The position numbers and the translations under genes were made by a program. From Polymyxa betae (taxonomy: Eukaryota > Endomyxa > Phytomyxea > Plasmodiophorida > Plasmodiophoridae), in contig RBZT01000351.1 of NCBI GenBank assembly GCA_003693705.1, positions 1 to 22,687 of the forward strand: DNA of 22,687 nucleotides, written 5' to 3'. Each line of letters opens with the position of its first letter. Position 1 is the stretch's first letter. The notes under the pieces are model-generated. The model saw only the letters and a program-made list of their open reading frames with translations, ran no database searches and was not told the DNA's origin. Below are positions 9,017 through 17,809 of the stretch, piece by piece.

Positions 9017-9946
9017 CAGGGATGCCGAATAAATAATTCACCTTCATGAATAAGTCATCAAAATAAATTATTCCGAGCCAAATCCAGAGGCAAGGAATTA
9101 AAAAATTTATTTCCAGATAGGAATAAATTAAAGTTTTTATTCCGTGATACAGTAAGAATAAATAAACAGAATTTATTCCTTCTGAGTGAATAAGTTATTT
9201 TGCGGAAGAAAACAATATTCCTGAAAATTATTCCTGTTTATTCTATATCAGAATGGTGAACTTCGATGGTCCAAACTCAAAAGGTGCCGGCTTACTATTA
9301 GAAACAATTGTATTACAAGATTTGGAGGAAGCAAGCTCTTCTTATGGTCAGGTAACGCCAATTTGGACATACTATAAACCCTTTCACACATATTTGTAAG
9401 TCATTGCAGCGTGAAGTACTCGGATACGGTAATTGGAATAATTATTCTTTATTCCAGACTTATTTATTTTACCTCTCAGGTGCTGAAAGAATAAGTTATT
9501 TCCGAAGGCTGCGCATGCGGAATAATTCTATTCTGCAGCAAACCGGGAGGAATAAATTATTCCTGACGCATTTCCCAGGAAATATATAATGAATATTTAT
9601 TTCGGCATTGTAATGATCACTCTAATGGAAGTCGGCAGACGGTGTCAAGCGGAATTGAACCACACTTTTATTTCCAAAAGATTAATAATAAAAAGGTCTC
9701 ATAAACAGGACAGGTCAGGACAGGTCAGGGGCTGCGCTAACGTCGCTTAATAGAAGCGGCACTTGCGTACAGGACGTACTGGACCGCTGCCGGTCAAAGC
9801 AGCTGTCTTGAAAGGAGCGGCCTCCCGGGCGGGTTGCGCCGGAGTGGCATCTTCATCTGTTTTGAGAGGCTGCGCCTCTCCGACTTCGTCAGTTAGGGTT
9901 TTAGGGTTTAGGGTTTTGATGTCGTGTGACACGACAGGCATCCCTG
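9017..9946. mobile_element. hAT-like non-autonomous element with 8-bp target duplication
   Basis: It begins CAGGGATGCCGAATAAATA and ends in GGCATCCCTG. Flanks are TGATTTAC (9009-9016) and TGATTTAT (9947-9954), and copy A has one uninterrupted TGATTTATT there. Terminal CAGGG and an 8-bp duplication are hallmarks of hAT elements. The interior of 9017-9608 is full of inverted and direct copies of AATAAATTATTCC-type words and has no transposase. Close to its right end it carries the insertion 9609-9936. Without that insertion the right terminus would match the left for about 19 bases or more. Confidence 0.8.
9609..9936. mobile_element. TG...CA element copy 1 (solo-LTR-like), nested in the hAT-like element
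   Basis: Starts TGTAATGATCACTC and ends ACACGACA, flanked by GGCAT at 9604-9608 and 9937-9941. The second copy is inverted at 11339-11681 and has its own 5-bp duplication. Shared parts include AAGCGGAATTGAACCAC, tandem GACAGGTCAG words and a telomere-like tract (9892-9917) near the right end. Read on the minus strand, both copies contain a short Ala/Glu/Pro-rich frame ending near AALTGS-PVRPV. The TG...CA ends and 5-bp duplication suggest a solo LTR, though a small non-autonomous element with an internal frame is possible. Confidence 0.7.
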
Positions 9947-10469
9947 TGATTTATTAGGTGGGTCTCCTGCCCCGTTAGTACAGTATGATGATAGCCGGCG
10001 ATCTCACTGAGTCTGCCATCTCCAACAAGATTTCCATGGTCAGCGGATGAGAAACGTAAACCCATTGATTGGCACGTAAGTAATACCACTGCATTTCTGG
10101 TCTATGAAGCCAATTAGAAAGGTCCCTGTCTGTCTCGGCTTCATCAATCTTCGGATTCTGATTATCGGCTGGGTTCGATCATAATCATGTTATTGAATAA
10201 AATCATCATAAAATCATCAGGTTATGAATTTGAGCCCGATAATAGTCGATATCTTGATCCAAAATAAGCATCCTCAGGCATTGCAGACAGATAGTTCTTA
10301 ATAGACCGCAAATTTCCAAATATTACATTCATACGGTTCTGCCAATTCCTTTAATGTGTTCGTCGCAGGGAGAATTTGGCTATCTCCCAAGTTATTAGAT
10401 GTTCAGCTCTGGAAATATGTACCTGTTATCTGCCACAATCAATATGGAGTGTAAGACTCAATGTTTTCT

Positions 10470-11078
10470 TTGTTTTAAAGGTTTATTTCTCGAATTGACA
10501 CAAAATCTAATTATACAAACTTCTTCATAAAGTTCTTCTGTCAGTTCCTGGGGGTTATTCCGAAAAGTGCTTTGCATGTTTTCGATGCTCTCCGATTGTC
10601 GTCGTTAAGGTCAGTTTGCTCATTTGTTTCTCCTTAGGTCTCTTACAATGCCAGAGATAGTCAAGCGGCAGACCTAATAACTCAATCTTTCAGAAACCAG
10701 CTCTGCGATTCTAGTCGTTTTCTCTGTAATGTTACCATTGTGTATACTCGGCAAATCAGCTGTTTCTCCGCTATACCGAACGACTCTCGTTCTCGAAGGA
10801 GTAGGGACCCTGTGATAAAGTGATCTGAGCGCCAGACGCCATGCCAACCTTCCCAGCTGGCTAGCGAGGAAATGGTAGAATATCAAGTTTGTATTGTTAA
10901 GGATCGAGATGAGAATCAAAGAGACCCATAAGAATCTCCTCTGACAGACATGGGCCGCGCCGCCATGTCATTGATGTAGTTGTAGAGAATCTATATAATA
11001 ATATCCGTACAAAGTAACATTATCGGGCTTATATGGAGATGTCGGTATAAGGAGTGTCGTTATAGAGAGGGAGGACTG
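10470..11078 (-). pseudogene. Internally deleted Tigger/pogo transposon relic
   Basis: The right border at 11078 carries the Tigger terminal sequence CAGTCCTCCCTCTCTATAAC (minus strand). It is followed by about 400 bp matching the left end of the full element at 19618, up to the helix-turn-helix region (ITEKTTRIAELVSERLSY). The start Met is changed (HRVPTPSR here, FMVPTPSR in the full copy). The sequence then jumps to the element's 3' part (AACGACGAC, TCGAGAAATAAA). The 3' terminal repeat is missing; the relic meets spacer copy B near 10465. It cannot encode a transposase. Confidence 0.8.
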
Positions 11079-11333
11079 TACATAGAATTAAAAAGGCGCT
11101 AGAAGGTGGGCCCCTGTGAGGCTATGAGCGGTGCGCGTAAACAGGCCGCGCCAGACGCGCGCGTCTGCACCCGGCGCGGCCTGTGTTCGCGCGCGTCGAA
11201 AACGATTAACCGTATAGAGAGGGAAGGACTGTAACATTAACGGGCTTCTATGAGGTTATCGTTATACAGAGTGTGGCTGAAATTCTCCAAGCTCCCTCAA
11301 GGCTGTAGCCTCCGAAGTTCGTTTGATTAGTAG
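11079..11333. other. Tigger end fragments and GC-rich cruciform
   Basis: No gene. 11211-11233 (GTATAGAGAGGGAAGGACTGTA) is another degenerate Tigger terminus. 11231-11272 resembles the Tigger subterminal sequence (TAACATTAACGGGCTTCTAT). Between them is a GC-rich tract with a nested palindrome at 11141-11184. Confidence 0.6.
11141..11184. repeat. Nested GC-rich palindrome
   Basis: Outer arms ACAGGCCGCGCC (11141-11152) and GGCGCGGCCTGT (11173-11184) are perfect 12-bp inverted repeats. The enclosed AGACGCGCGCGTCT (11153-11166) is itself a perfect 14-bp palindrome. Its GC content stands out from the AT-rich surroundings. Confidence 0.8.
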
Positions 11334-11338
11334 GAGAG

Positions 11339-11681
11339 TGTCAACAACCCAAACCCTAAAACCCTAGAACCTGTACATGGAGTGGCGCAAAATGGATGAA
11401 GAGGCCGCACCTGCGAAGCCTCCTGAAGATGACGAAGAGGCTGCGCCCGCGCAGCCCGATTTTAAGGCCGCTCACGCCAGCGCAGCTGCTTTGACTGGCA
11501 GCGTCCCAGTACGACCTGTGTGCCAGTGACGCTTCTAAGAAGAGACCTTTGCGCAACCCAGCGACCTGTCCTGACCTGTCCTGTTTCTATGTCCTTTTTT
11601 ATCACTATTCTTTTGGAAATATAGCGTGGTTCAATTCCGCTTGACCACTGTCCGCCGACTTCCTTGAGAGTGATCACCACA
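11339..11681. mobile_element. TG...CA element copy 2 (solo-LTR-like)
   Basis: Inverted relative to copy 1 (9609-9936). On the plus strand it starts TGTCAACAACCC and ends GATCACCACA, flanked by GAGAG at 11334-11338 and 11682-11686. A telomere-like tract is at 11347-11369. A plus-strand frame from ATG 11376 (MEWRKMDEEAAPAKPPEDDE) runs about 50 residues to a TGA after PVRPVCQ. Copy 1 keeps the end of this frame, so it may have been coding in the parent element. Confidence 0.7.
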
Positions 11682-12019
11682 GAGAGCCTTGAAGTTCGGT
11701 GTGTGCCCGAAATGCACAATAATTACTGCAGTCAGATCCGATCTATAAAGAGTATCGTTATAGAGAGGGACGACTTTAGATGTCAGTTGCGAATGTTTTG
11801 GCAGACGAAAGTGGTGAACAAACGGATTCCTTGAACCTCTAACAAACCATACAAACCCTAACCCTAGAAATGTTCAGGTGACGAAATCCCTATAACAACG
11901 AATATGGCCCATTCCTACGAAATTCGAATCTAGTCTGAGAAATTGATGTCGAGTTGTTCAGTATGAGAAAGATGAATGATTTTTATTCAAGGATCGCGGC
12001 TTCATTTCCGTTTGGAATC
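11682..12019. other. 3' flank of F2 with Tigger end fragment and telomere-like tract
   Basis: No gene. 11754-11779 (ATCGTTATAGAGAGGGACGA) is a degenerate Tigger terminus. A telomere-like tract is at 11852-11868. Similarity to the F2' 3' flank runs from the F2 stop through CACCTGAACATT and ends at that tract. On the minus strand an AATAAA follows the F2 stop by about 35 nt. Confidence 0.5.
11852..11868 (-). repeat. Interstitial telomere-like tract at the F2 block boundary
   Basis: CAAACCCTAACCCTAGA. The F2 and F2' 3' flanks are alike up to and including this tract and differ beyond it. Confidence 0.7.
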
Positions 12020-13562
12020 TCAACCCGAGAAACATTTGAAGGTATGAGCGTGATTTCGGTTACATTTGAAATTCGACGAACTCGCTGAGCTTTGTTCTGA
12101 TTGCTTCATATCAGCGATTTTGGATATGACAATTCGATTTAATTGGTCGGGATCGAGATCTCCAAAAATCGAGCTCATCAGCTTAATTTGTCGCTGGACG
12201 TCAACATTCTCGAATATCTCCTCCATAGAATGATTTGGCAGAACGTTAAGATCTCCGAAAATCGAGCTCATCAGCTTCTTTTGCCGCTGGAAGTCAACAT
12301 TCTCGTATTCGTTAATCTCCTCCTCAGAATTATTTGGCAGAATCGGATCTGGGTCTGCTATCTGAGAGGGATTCTCAGAGATAGACAGACCTGAAATCAA
12401 CCGTCGTTCAAGGTCGTCACCCTGCTTGTCCAAATATTCAAGCTCCTTTCGGTCCGAATCCGACATCCAGCTTGGAAAGGGGTTGCGCGATAGACCAAAC
12501 TTTGACCAATCCTCATTACGATGTTGATAAACCTTTCTCAGAGAATCCATCGGACTTTCTGAGGCAGAATCGCTCGTCTCAGAAACATTCAATTGGCCAT
12601 CTTCTACCTGTGTGCTTGTCGTCTCTTGTTGCGATCCTCTGTAGAAACTGCGNNTACAATAACAGCTCCACAGCTGTTAGTCCAAGGCCTACTTAAGCAG
12701 TACTCCACAGATCCGCAATGCAACTCTTCGATAGAAACGGGTGGTGATTGGATTCCAGAATCTTGCGGATCAGATTGATCTTGGATCTGCATTGCAAGAC
12801 GCTGATTTTCCTCCTCCTGCTGATAATGCTGGTACATCCGAGCTAATACCTCCCACCTCTGGCCTTAAATCTATCGAATTCGCTCAAGATATGTTGAACT
12901 TTGGCGTTGATCTGTTCATCAGTTAGTGAGACACAATCTGAATCAGAATCATCGCTGGATTCGACAAGTTCATATTCATTCCCATCAGAATCATACAAAT
13001 AAACGGGGCCACGTTCCTCATCATCTTCATCAATTTCGTCTTCATCATAACAGACTGATTCAGAGCTGTCCTCATCATCGCATTCATCATCAACGATCTC
13101 GTCTTCCTAAACGCTGTCCGATTCAGAGCGGCCCTCATCATCGCCGCCATCAACATATTCGCAATCGACATCTCCACAAGAACAGACTGATCGATGACTT
13201 TCAGCATCCGCATCGTCAATATCATGAAGACCATCATCCCCGGGGATTTCGGAATCGACATTGTCATCATCTTCATCAGATTTTTCACCTCTCGTTTTAT
13301 AGCCGGATCCGGATTCATTGTCATCATGATTAATTAAGCCAAGATCAGATTCAGCATCGGAATTTAGAGCATCGGCATCATTCTGCTGAAGTACTGCATG
13401 ATGGAGGACGACCACGTCATCGGGGACTGGGATGGACGGGACCGAGATCTCAGTCGATAATGTTACATCCGAGGACGTGACGTTCGGTTCAGCTGTCGCG
13501 TCGGTTGCGCATCGAGACAATGGCAGAAGGACGGCGAGAACGACCAGAACTACGACTTGCAT
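12020..13562 (-). pseudogene. F2: signal-peptide acidic protein with repeat-bearing C-terminus, interrupted
   Basis: From ATG 13562-13560 the protein starts with a clear signal peptide (MQVVVLVVLAVLLPLSRC). A long Asp/Glu/Ser-rich part follows (for example GDDEGRSESD and ECDDEDSSES), then VSLTDEQINAKVQHILSEFD. A TAG at 13109-13107 interrupts the acidic part, but the same frame stays acidic and open beyond it. A frame change occurs near 12880. A 104-bp-class miniature element (12639-12710) then breaks the frame after EELHCG. Removing the element and one GATCC joins LHCGSQQETTSTQVEDGQ in frame. The last part (to TGA at 12022-12020) holds a duplicated unit of about 33 residues (VDFQRQKKLMSSIFGDL, then VDVQRQIKLMSSIFGDL) and ends KCFSG. 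The conserved end in F2' (KCLSG) shows this is the true C-terminus. Function unknown; probably secreted when intact. Confidence 0.65.
12639..12710. mobile_element. Miniature element, copy in F2 (contains assembly gap)
   Basis: Ends are TCTGTAGAAACTGC and GCAGTACTCCACA, imperfect inverted repeats of about 13 bp, flanked by GATCC at 12634-12638 and 12711-12715. Two N bases at 12654-12655 stand where the other copy (14637-14740) has about 34 more bases, so the true length is probably 104. An inner hairpin AACAGCT-CCAC-AGCTGTT is present in both copies. Confidence 0.75.
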
Positions 13563-14309
13563 CGTTTAATGAGGAGACCCAAGTCCGTGCGCGCGGCCAA
13601 GTTTTGCCACGTTGGTCTGTTGAGGATGTAATTCTGCGCAACTGCGCAGTTTATGATGCTATTCAGGGCAACAAGCGCTTGAAGAAGACTGTGAGTGCAA
13701 TTCTGGTTCGATTGGTCAAAGGTGCGAGTTTCTGCTTTTGAAGATTGCATGAGAGGATTGCCTGCAGCCCATCCTTTCTCAGGTTAATGTAGATGATACT
13801 GTATTTTAGGCCATAGGGCATGATAGAAACGACGTATGAACACGTTTAAAGCAACAGCTTAGAAAACAATGACCAATTAGTGCAAAAAACAACAAAATTA
13901 AAATCAAATGTGACAAAACATATATATTGTTAAAAGAGCATTTCCCAGAAGATACCGTTTCAACTGATAAGATTATAATAATGAGCAAAAAGCTTTGAGC
14001 AATGAGCACACAAAATTTGAGTACCGGTAAATGTATTCATAGGAAATAATAACAAGAAGCAACGGAACAACTCCCTGAAGTTTAGCAGGAATGTATCTCA
14101 AAAGGAAGGGCGATTTTCCCTTAACACTCCCATCCGCACTTGCAATGAGCTCAAGAAAACCTGAGACGCCAACTTGCCAATAAAGCACTTTAATGGTGAT
14201 AAAACTTTTGTCATGATATCGGACAGCCTGTGGTCAGCAGGACAGGACTTAATACCATCTTGTCCATTCCATTTTTAACATCTTCACGAACAATGTGGTT
14301 CTTGGTGTG
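13563..14309. other. Intergenic region at the inversion centre between F2 and F1'
   Basis: Here the minus-strand gene set meets the plus-strand set. A plus-strand frame from ATG 13520 to about 13741 partly lies antisense to the F2 signal peptide. Its later part (VEDVILRNCAVYDAIQGNKR) looks weakly coding and is followed by GTGAGT, but no downstream exon is supported. A 12-bp palindrome AACTGCGCAGTT is at 13640-13651. A minus-strand hydrophobic frame at 13806-14009 lacks an ATG. I call no gene here. Confidence 0.35.
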
Positions 14310-14636
14310 ATGCGTTCGTTTTCGGTCATCGCGATGGCGCTTTGGTTTTCTTTCAGTTTATCAGTTGGACCAGTCGCGGCGCAGCCCATCCCGGACATCA
14401 AACTGCGTAGCCATAATGATTCCCTCGTCGCCATGCAGAGAGAGACGTCCCCGGCCTCGGTAGTTGCAACGCCACACACGTTTCGGACGAACACAAAAGA
14501 ATTAGACCTGAAAGTGTGTACATAGCCAAACCGATTGAGAAAGAAACTGAAAGTGCTCTCAAAACGAAACCGGCTGAGAAAGCCCCTCAAAGTGTTCACT
14601 GAACCAAACAAAGCCTGAAGTGTTAGAATAACGAAC

Positions 14637-14740
14637 TCTCTAGAAACTGCGCCTGGACTTCACATCAACTAAACTGACCACAAGGTGCAATAACAGCTCC
14701 ACAGCTGTTAGTCCAGGGCCTACTTAAGCAGTACTACACA
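14637..14740. mobile_element. Miniature element, complete copy in F1' (104 bp)
   Basis: Ends are TCTCTAGAAACTGC and GCAGTACTACACA, flanked by CGAAC at 14632-14636 and 14741-14745. It shares its termini and inner hairpin with the copy at 12639-12710. Two copies with the same ends and different 5-bp duplications show real transposition. I do not recognise the family. Confidence 0.8.
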
Positions 14741-14775
14741 CGAACAAGAATGCAATCAATGCTCATGTTGAATCA

Positions 14776-14837
14776 GTATGTAGAAAATGCTCTGACGTGT
14801 GAAAAGCTGCTGAAATTGCCTTTGGTTTTTATCTCAG
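14776..14837 (+). other. Intron of F1' (62 nt)
   Basis: GTATGT ... TTTTTATCTCAG, at the same protein position as the F1 intron 1629-1686. Confidence 0.75.
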
Positions 14838-15594
14838 ATTCAGGACTGTGTCAAACGTTTTGAAAGAGATCCTCATTACAAGTTCAGCCATGAACGATTT
14901 ATGGAAACGATCGCTGTAGACTTGCCGCCTCTTGTCAAATCGAGATGATTCTGATGCTCCATCTGGAACTCAATATGATGACATTGCATGATTTGCAATA
15001 AAAATGATCAAAGCTGTAATCTTAAATAGCCTCGGCGGTGCAAGTCATGAAACCAACGAACGTGGTGTCTATGGGACTTGGTGAAGATGGGAAGTCCTAT
15101 ATCGATTTCGATAAGAAACTTCGTTGAAAAGTGCAACAAAAACTGGCTGGAATTTCACAAGCAATGTGCTAAAAGAAAATATTGTCGTTCGAGATGACTG
15201 ATGAGTATATGGACCAAAACTGGTCAACAAAGGGATTTTAAGTTTCAAGAACAACAGCATTGGTCAATGTGCAGAAGACGGATGTTTACAAATGGCTTCC
15301 AAGAACAACTCCCGGATAATGATGCTCTACTCAACTGCTCTACATCCACCTCAATCTGGAAGAGGCACTATCTGGCAGCTAACAACCATTTCCCGTTGCG
15401 CCAAATGCTGCTCAGTGAAAGTTCCCTGCCTTTCCCCTACTGTCAATCAACTATGCAAAACAGTAAACGCATTCATTGAAAGGGATGGGGCCCGGTGGCT
15501 ATCTGGAGCTGCGAGCTGGTGCCTTTCAGAAAGATCCATCATCATAAAGTTCAAATTCAGCATTATTCAATATTTTTATGAGTGTTGCAAATAG

Positions 15595-16587
15595 TTAAGG
15601 CCCTTTGCATTCCATGAAAGGTAACCGACCGAAATATCCTCGAAAACTTTACGAAAACATTTATTTTGAATACACTTTAATGGACAGTGTCATGACTTCG
15701 TCACGTCCCTACCGGTAGTTGTGCGTGGTGGAGACCGACTGATGGGGTCCGATTCTTGAACTGTTTCAGCATCACAGGAAACATCTTCTGTGACTTTTGA
15801 TTGTGTGTGCCATTTATCGAGATAATTACTGCTTCTGATCGATCGTGCTGAGCCTTAGGCCTCAGTCAGATCAACGAACGATATTTACAACATCACCTTT
15901 GTGTCGCTCCCGCTTTCTTTTTTTATTTCTTAAAACTTTATGACTTTATATTCTCCTTTCTCCTCTTCTTCTTGCTCTTCTTCATTCCTCTTATCCCTTC
16001 CTCATTTTCTCTTCCACAAAAGTTAACCCAAAACAGAAAGGATAATGTTGAATGCAGATATCCGGACTCTATCATTGTGATATTACAAATAATAAGGGTA
16101 TGCAGCCGGCTGCGATGTGCTGGAGCGTTGGGCGGTCTGATCTGGCCTCCTGACTGTGTTTCGTGATTCGCCGTACTGGCCCCATTTTCAAAGGAGCCCT
16201 GTCGTGGCAATCGGTCCTGATTGCTGTTGGGGTTGGCAGTCATGTGATTGCGGAATGTTTTCAAGCTCGTGGATCTGGTTCCGGAACATGCTGGAATCGG
16301 GGTGGAATTGACGCGGTTATATCGTGAATACTGCAAATTTTTAGTAAATTTGGAAAATTTCAAAGTCGTTTCTGGGTGGTTTTGCTGCGATTGGATTTTG
16401 ACCGATGTCGTCGCTCGGGAGGATCGTTCTGTGGTCAGGGATAACGACTGGACCTTCTGGTGACGATTGGTGACGTGTAAAATAAACTGAAAAAATTCGG
16501 GTTCCGATCGTGACTTTGTGTCAAGACGAATATTGGTGATAATTTAAAAAAATTCCAAAGCCATAAGTTTTTTAATCCAGATTCCAG
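15595..16587. other. Region between F1' and F2', no supported gene
   Basis: 15900-16020 is a strong pyrimidine-rich tract. 16080-16480 is richer in GC and has a minus-strand frame (15938-16363) with Pro/Gln/Asn-rich peptide such as NHMTANPNSNQDRLPRQG. This could be a retroelement gag remnant, but nothing diagnostic is seen. The F2 signal peptide and acidic exon are missing upstream of F2', so the breakpoint of the F2' copy lies near 16588. Confidence 0.35.
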
Positions 16588-17243
16588 TTGTTTTTGTGTT
16601 TAACCGATGAAGAGATCAACGCCCAAATCCAACATCTCAGGAGCATATTCGATGGATATGAAAGAAAGTATCAGAAGCTGTTGCAGGAGGAAAATCATCG
16701 TCTTGCAATGCAGAACCAAGACCATTCTGATCCGCAAGATTCTGGAATCCAATCGCCACACGATTCTTACGAAAAGTTGCATTGCAGATTGCCGCAGAAA
16801 TTGAGACACACTCAGGTAGAAGATGGCCAATTTGAATATTTCTGAGACCAGCCATCCTGTCTTTGCAAGTCCAATGGATTCGCTCACAAACGATTTTTAA
16901 TACGAATCAGGATAAAGGATTGTTTGGTGAGTTGCAGATGGCATCCATCGGCTCGATGTCGCATTGTAACCGGTGGAACCCACTCTGCTTGCAGACGCAG
17001 ATCCGATTCTGCCAAATATTTCTAAGGAGGAGATTAGCGTTCTGGAGAATGTTCCCTTCGAGTGGCAAATGCCATATGAAGCTGCTGAGCTCGGATTTTG
17101 GAAATCTGGATCCCGATCAAAGTGATCTAACTCGTCTTTCCAAGATCGTTGATATGCTGCAATCAGAACAAAGCTCAGCGAGTTTGCCGAATTTGAAATG
17201 CAATCGAAATCACTTTAATAGCATGAAATGTTTATCGGGCTGA
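16588..17243 (+). pseudogene. F2': decayed, 5'-truncated F2 paralogue
   Basis: Begins in the middle of F2 (LTDEEINAQIQHLRSIFDGY) and continues through QEENHRLAMQNQDHSDPQDS and VEDGQ. An extra base then shifts the frame (TTTGAA here, TTGAA in F2). Later pieces match F2 in other frames: ADPILPNISKEEISVLENV near 17000, and LDPDQSDLTRLSKIVDMLQS to the conserved end KCLSG and TGA at 17241-17243. The duplicated 33-residue unit of F2 is present only once. The signal peptide and acidic domain are missing. Confidence 0.75.
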
Positions 17244-17809
17244 GAATCCAATCGGAAGTGAAGCCGCGATTATATTAATGAGATGTCCTGCTTGAAATGA
17301 ACATTCATCTATATCATATCAGAACAATTCGACTTCAAATATTCCGTATAGGTTGGGGCCATCCACATTTTTCTGGGGACTTATCTAGTCACCTGAACAT
17401 TGCTAGGGTTAGGGTTTGCATCGCCACCTAGTTCGAGGTCGGATCCATTTGATGATCGCTTTCGTCTCCGAGACATCCGCAATAGATTTCTATAATCAAT
17501 AGTAGATAGATGTACCTGTTAATCTAAAGTAAAGGATCACTAGAAATTCGTATTTCTGATCTCTTGATTGTGACTCATTCAAAAATATATGAAGGGTTAT
17601 CGCCTATCGGCAACCGATCTCGCCTCAATCAGTCGCCAAAACCCTAGGTCACGAGTCCAGCTCGCTTTTTCTTGCAATTTGATGTTTTGCAATTTAAAAC
17701 TTGAGGAAAAAAATTGCGCTCAAATCGGAGTGGGTTTGGGCAAACAGTTCATGGATCCGAGTCCGTGGCGGAGAAACAGCCGCAGCTTCCCCGAGTCTGT
17801 TTTTTATCA
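17244..17809. other. Intergenic region between F2' and F3'
   Basis: Matches the F2 3' flank up to the telomere-like tract at 17403-17418. Beyond it no gene is supported. Another CCAAAACCCTAGG occurs at 17637-17648. The part just before 17810 resembles the sequence 5' of the F3 leader (CGAGTCTGT). Confidence 0.5.
17403..17418 (+). repeat. Interstitial telomere-like tract at the F2' block boundary
   Basis: CTAGGGTTAGGGTTTG, the counterpart of the tract at 11852-11868 beside F2. Confidence 0.7.

Larger units (their letters stand above)
8029..10461. repeat. Spacer repeat, copy B, in three pieces
   Basis: Matches copy A (4270-5251) in the same orientation as 8029-8389, about 8912-9016 and 9947-10461. 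The breaks are an unassigned insertion (about 8390-8911) and an hAT-like element (9017-9946). The right end, GTGTAAGACTCAATG, is where copy A meets a telomere-like tract. Here it meets the Tigger relic instead. Confidence 0.75.
14310..15594 (+). pseudogene. F1': decayed F1 paralogue with signal-peptide start
   Basis: ATG 14310 opens a frame with a convincing signal peptide (MRSFSVIAMALWFSFSLSVG, then PVAAQPIPD) that ends in TAG at 14523-14525. A second frame from about 14508 carries the Lys/Glu/Pro linker of F1 (KPIEKETESALKTKPAEKAP). A miniature element sits at 14637-14740. An F1-type intron is at 14776-14837. C-terminal pieces match F1 in several frames: IQDCVKRFERDPHYKFSHER, then KPTNVVSMGLGEDGKSYIDF, and MASKNNSRIMMLYST ... 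SRCAKCC. The DG-repeat region and exon array of F1 are absent. Several stops and frame changes make it a pseudogene. It suggests that family members had a secretion signal. Confidence 0.75.

Noticed and set aside
11625-11650. tRNA-like B box (GGTTCAATTCC) suggesting a SINE
   Set aside because: No A box, anticodon arm or cloverleaf could be found upstream. The 5-bp duplications and TG...CA ends fit an LTR-like element better.
13109-13154. Intron removing the TAG in F2 (GTTGAT ... TTTAG)
   Set aside because: The removed bases would themselves be acidic coding sequence in frame and the donor differs from the other introns. A nonsense change is simpler, though RNA data could overturn this.
12923-13333. 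Met-rich and His-rich frames over the acidic part of F2
   Set aside because: They are out-of-frame and antisense shadows of GAT/GAA/TCA-rich codons in F2.
13520-13741. Plus-strand frame with a GTGAGT donor at its end
   Set aside because: Its first part is antisense to the F2 signal peptide and no second exon could be supported. It is noted in the intergenic entry but not called.
15938-16363. Minus-strand Pro/Gln-rich frame as a retroelement gag
   Set aside because: No zinc knuckle, protease or LTR boundary was seen. Composition alone is not enough.
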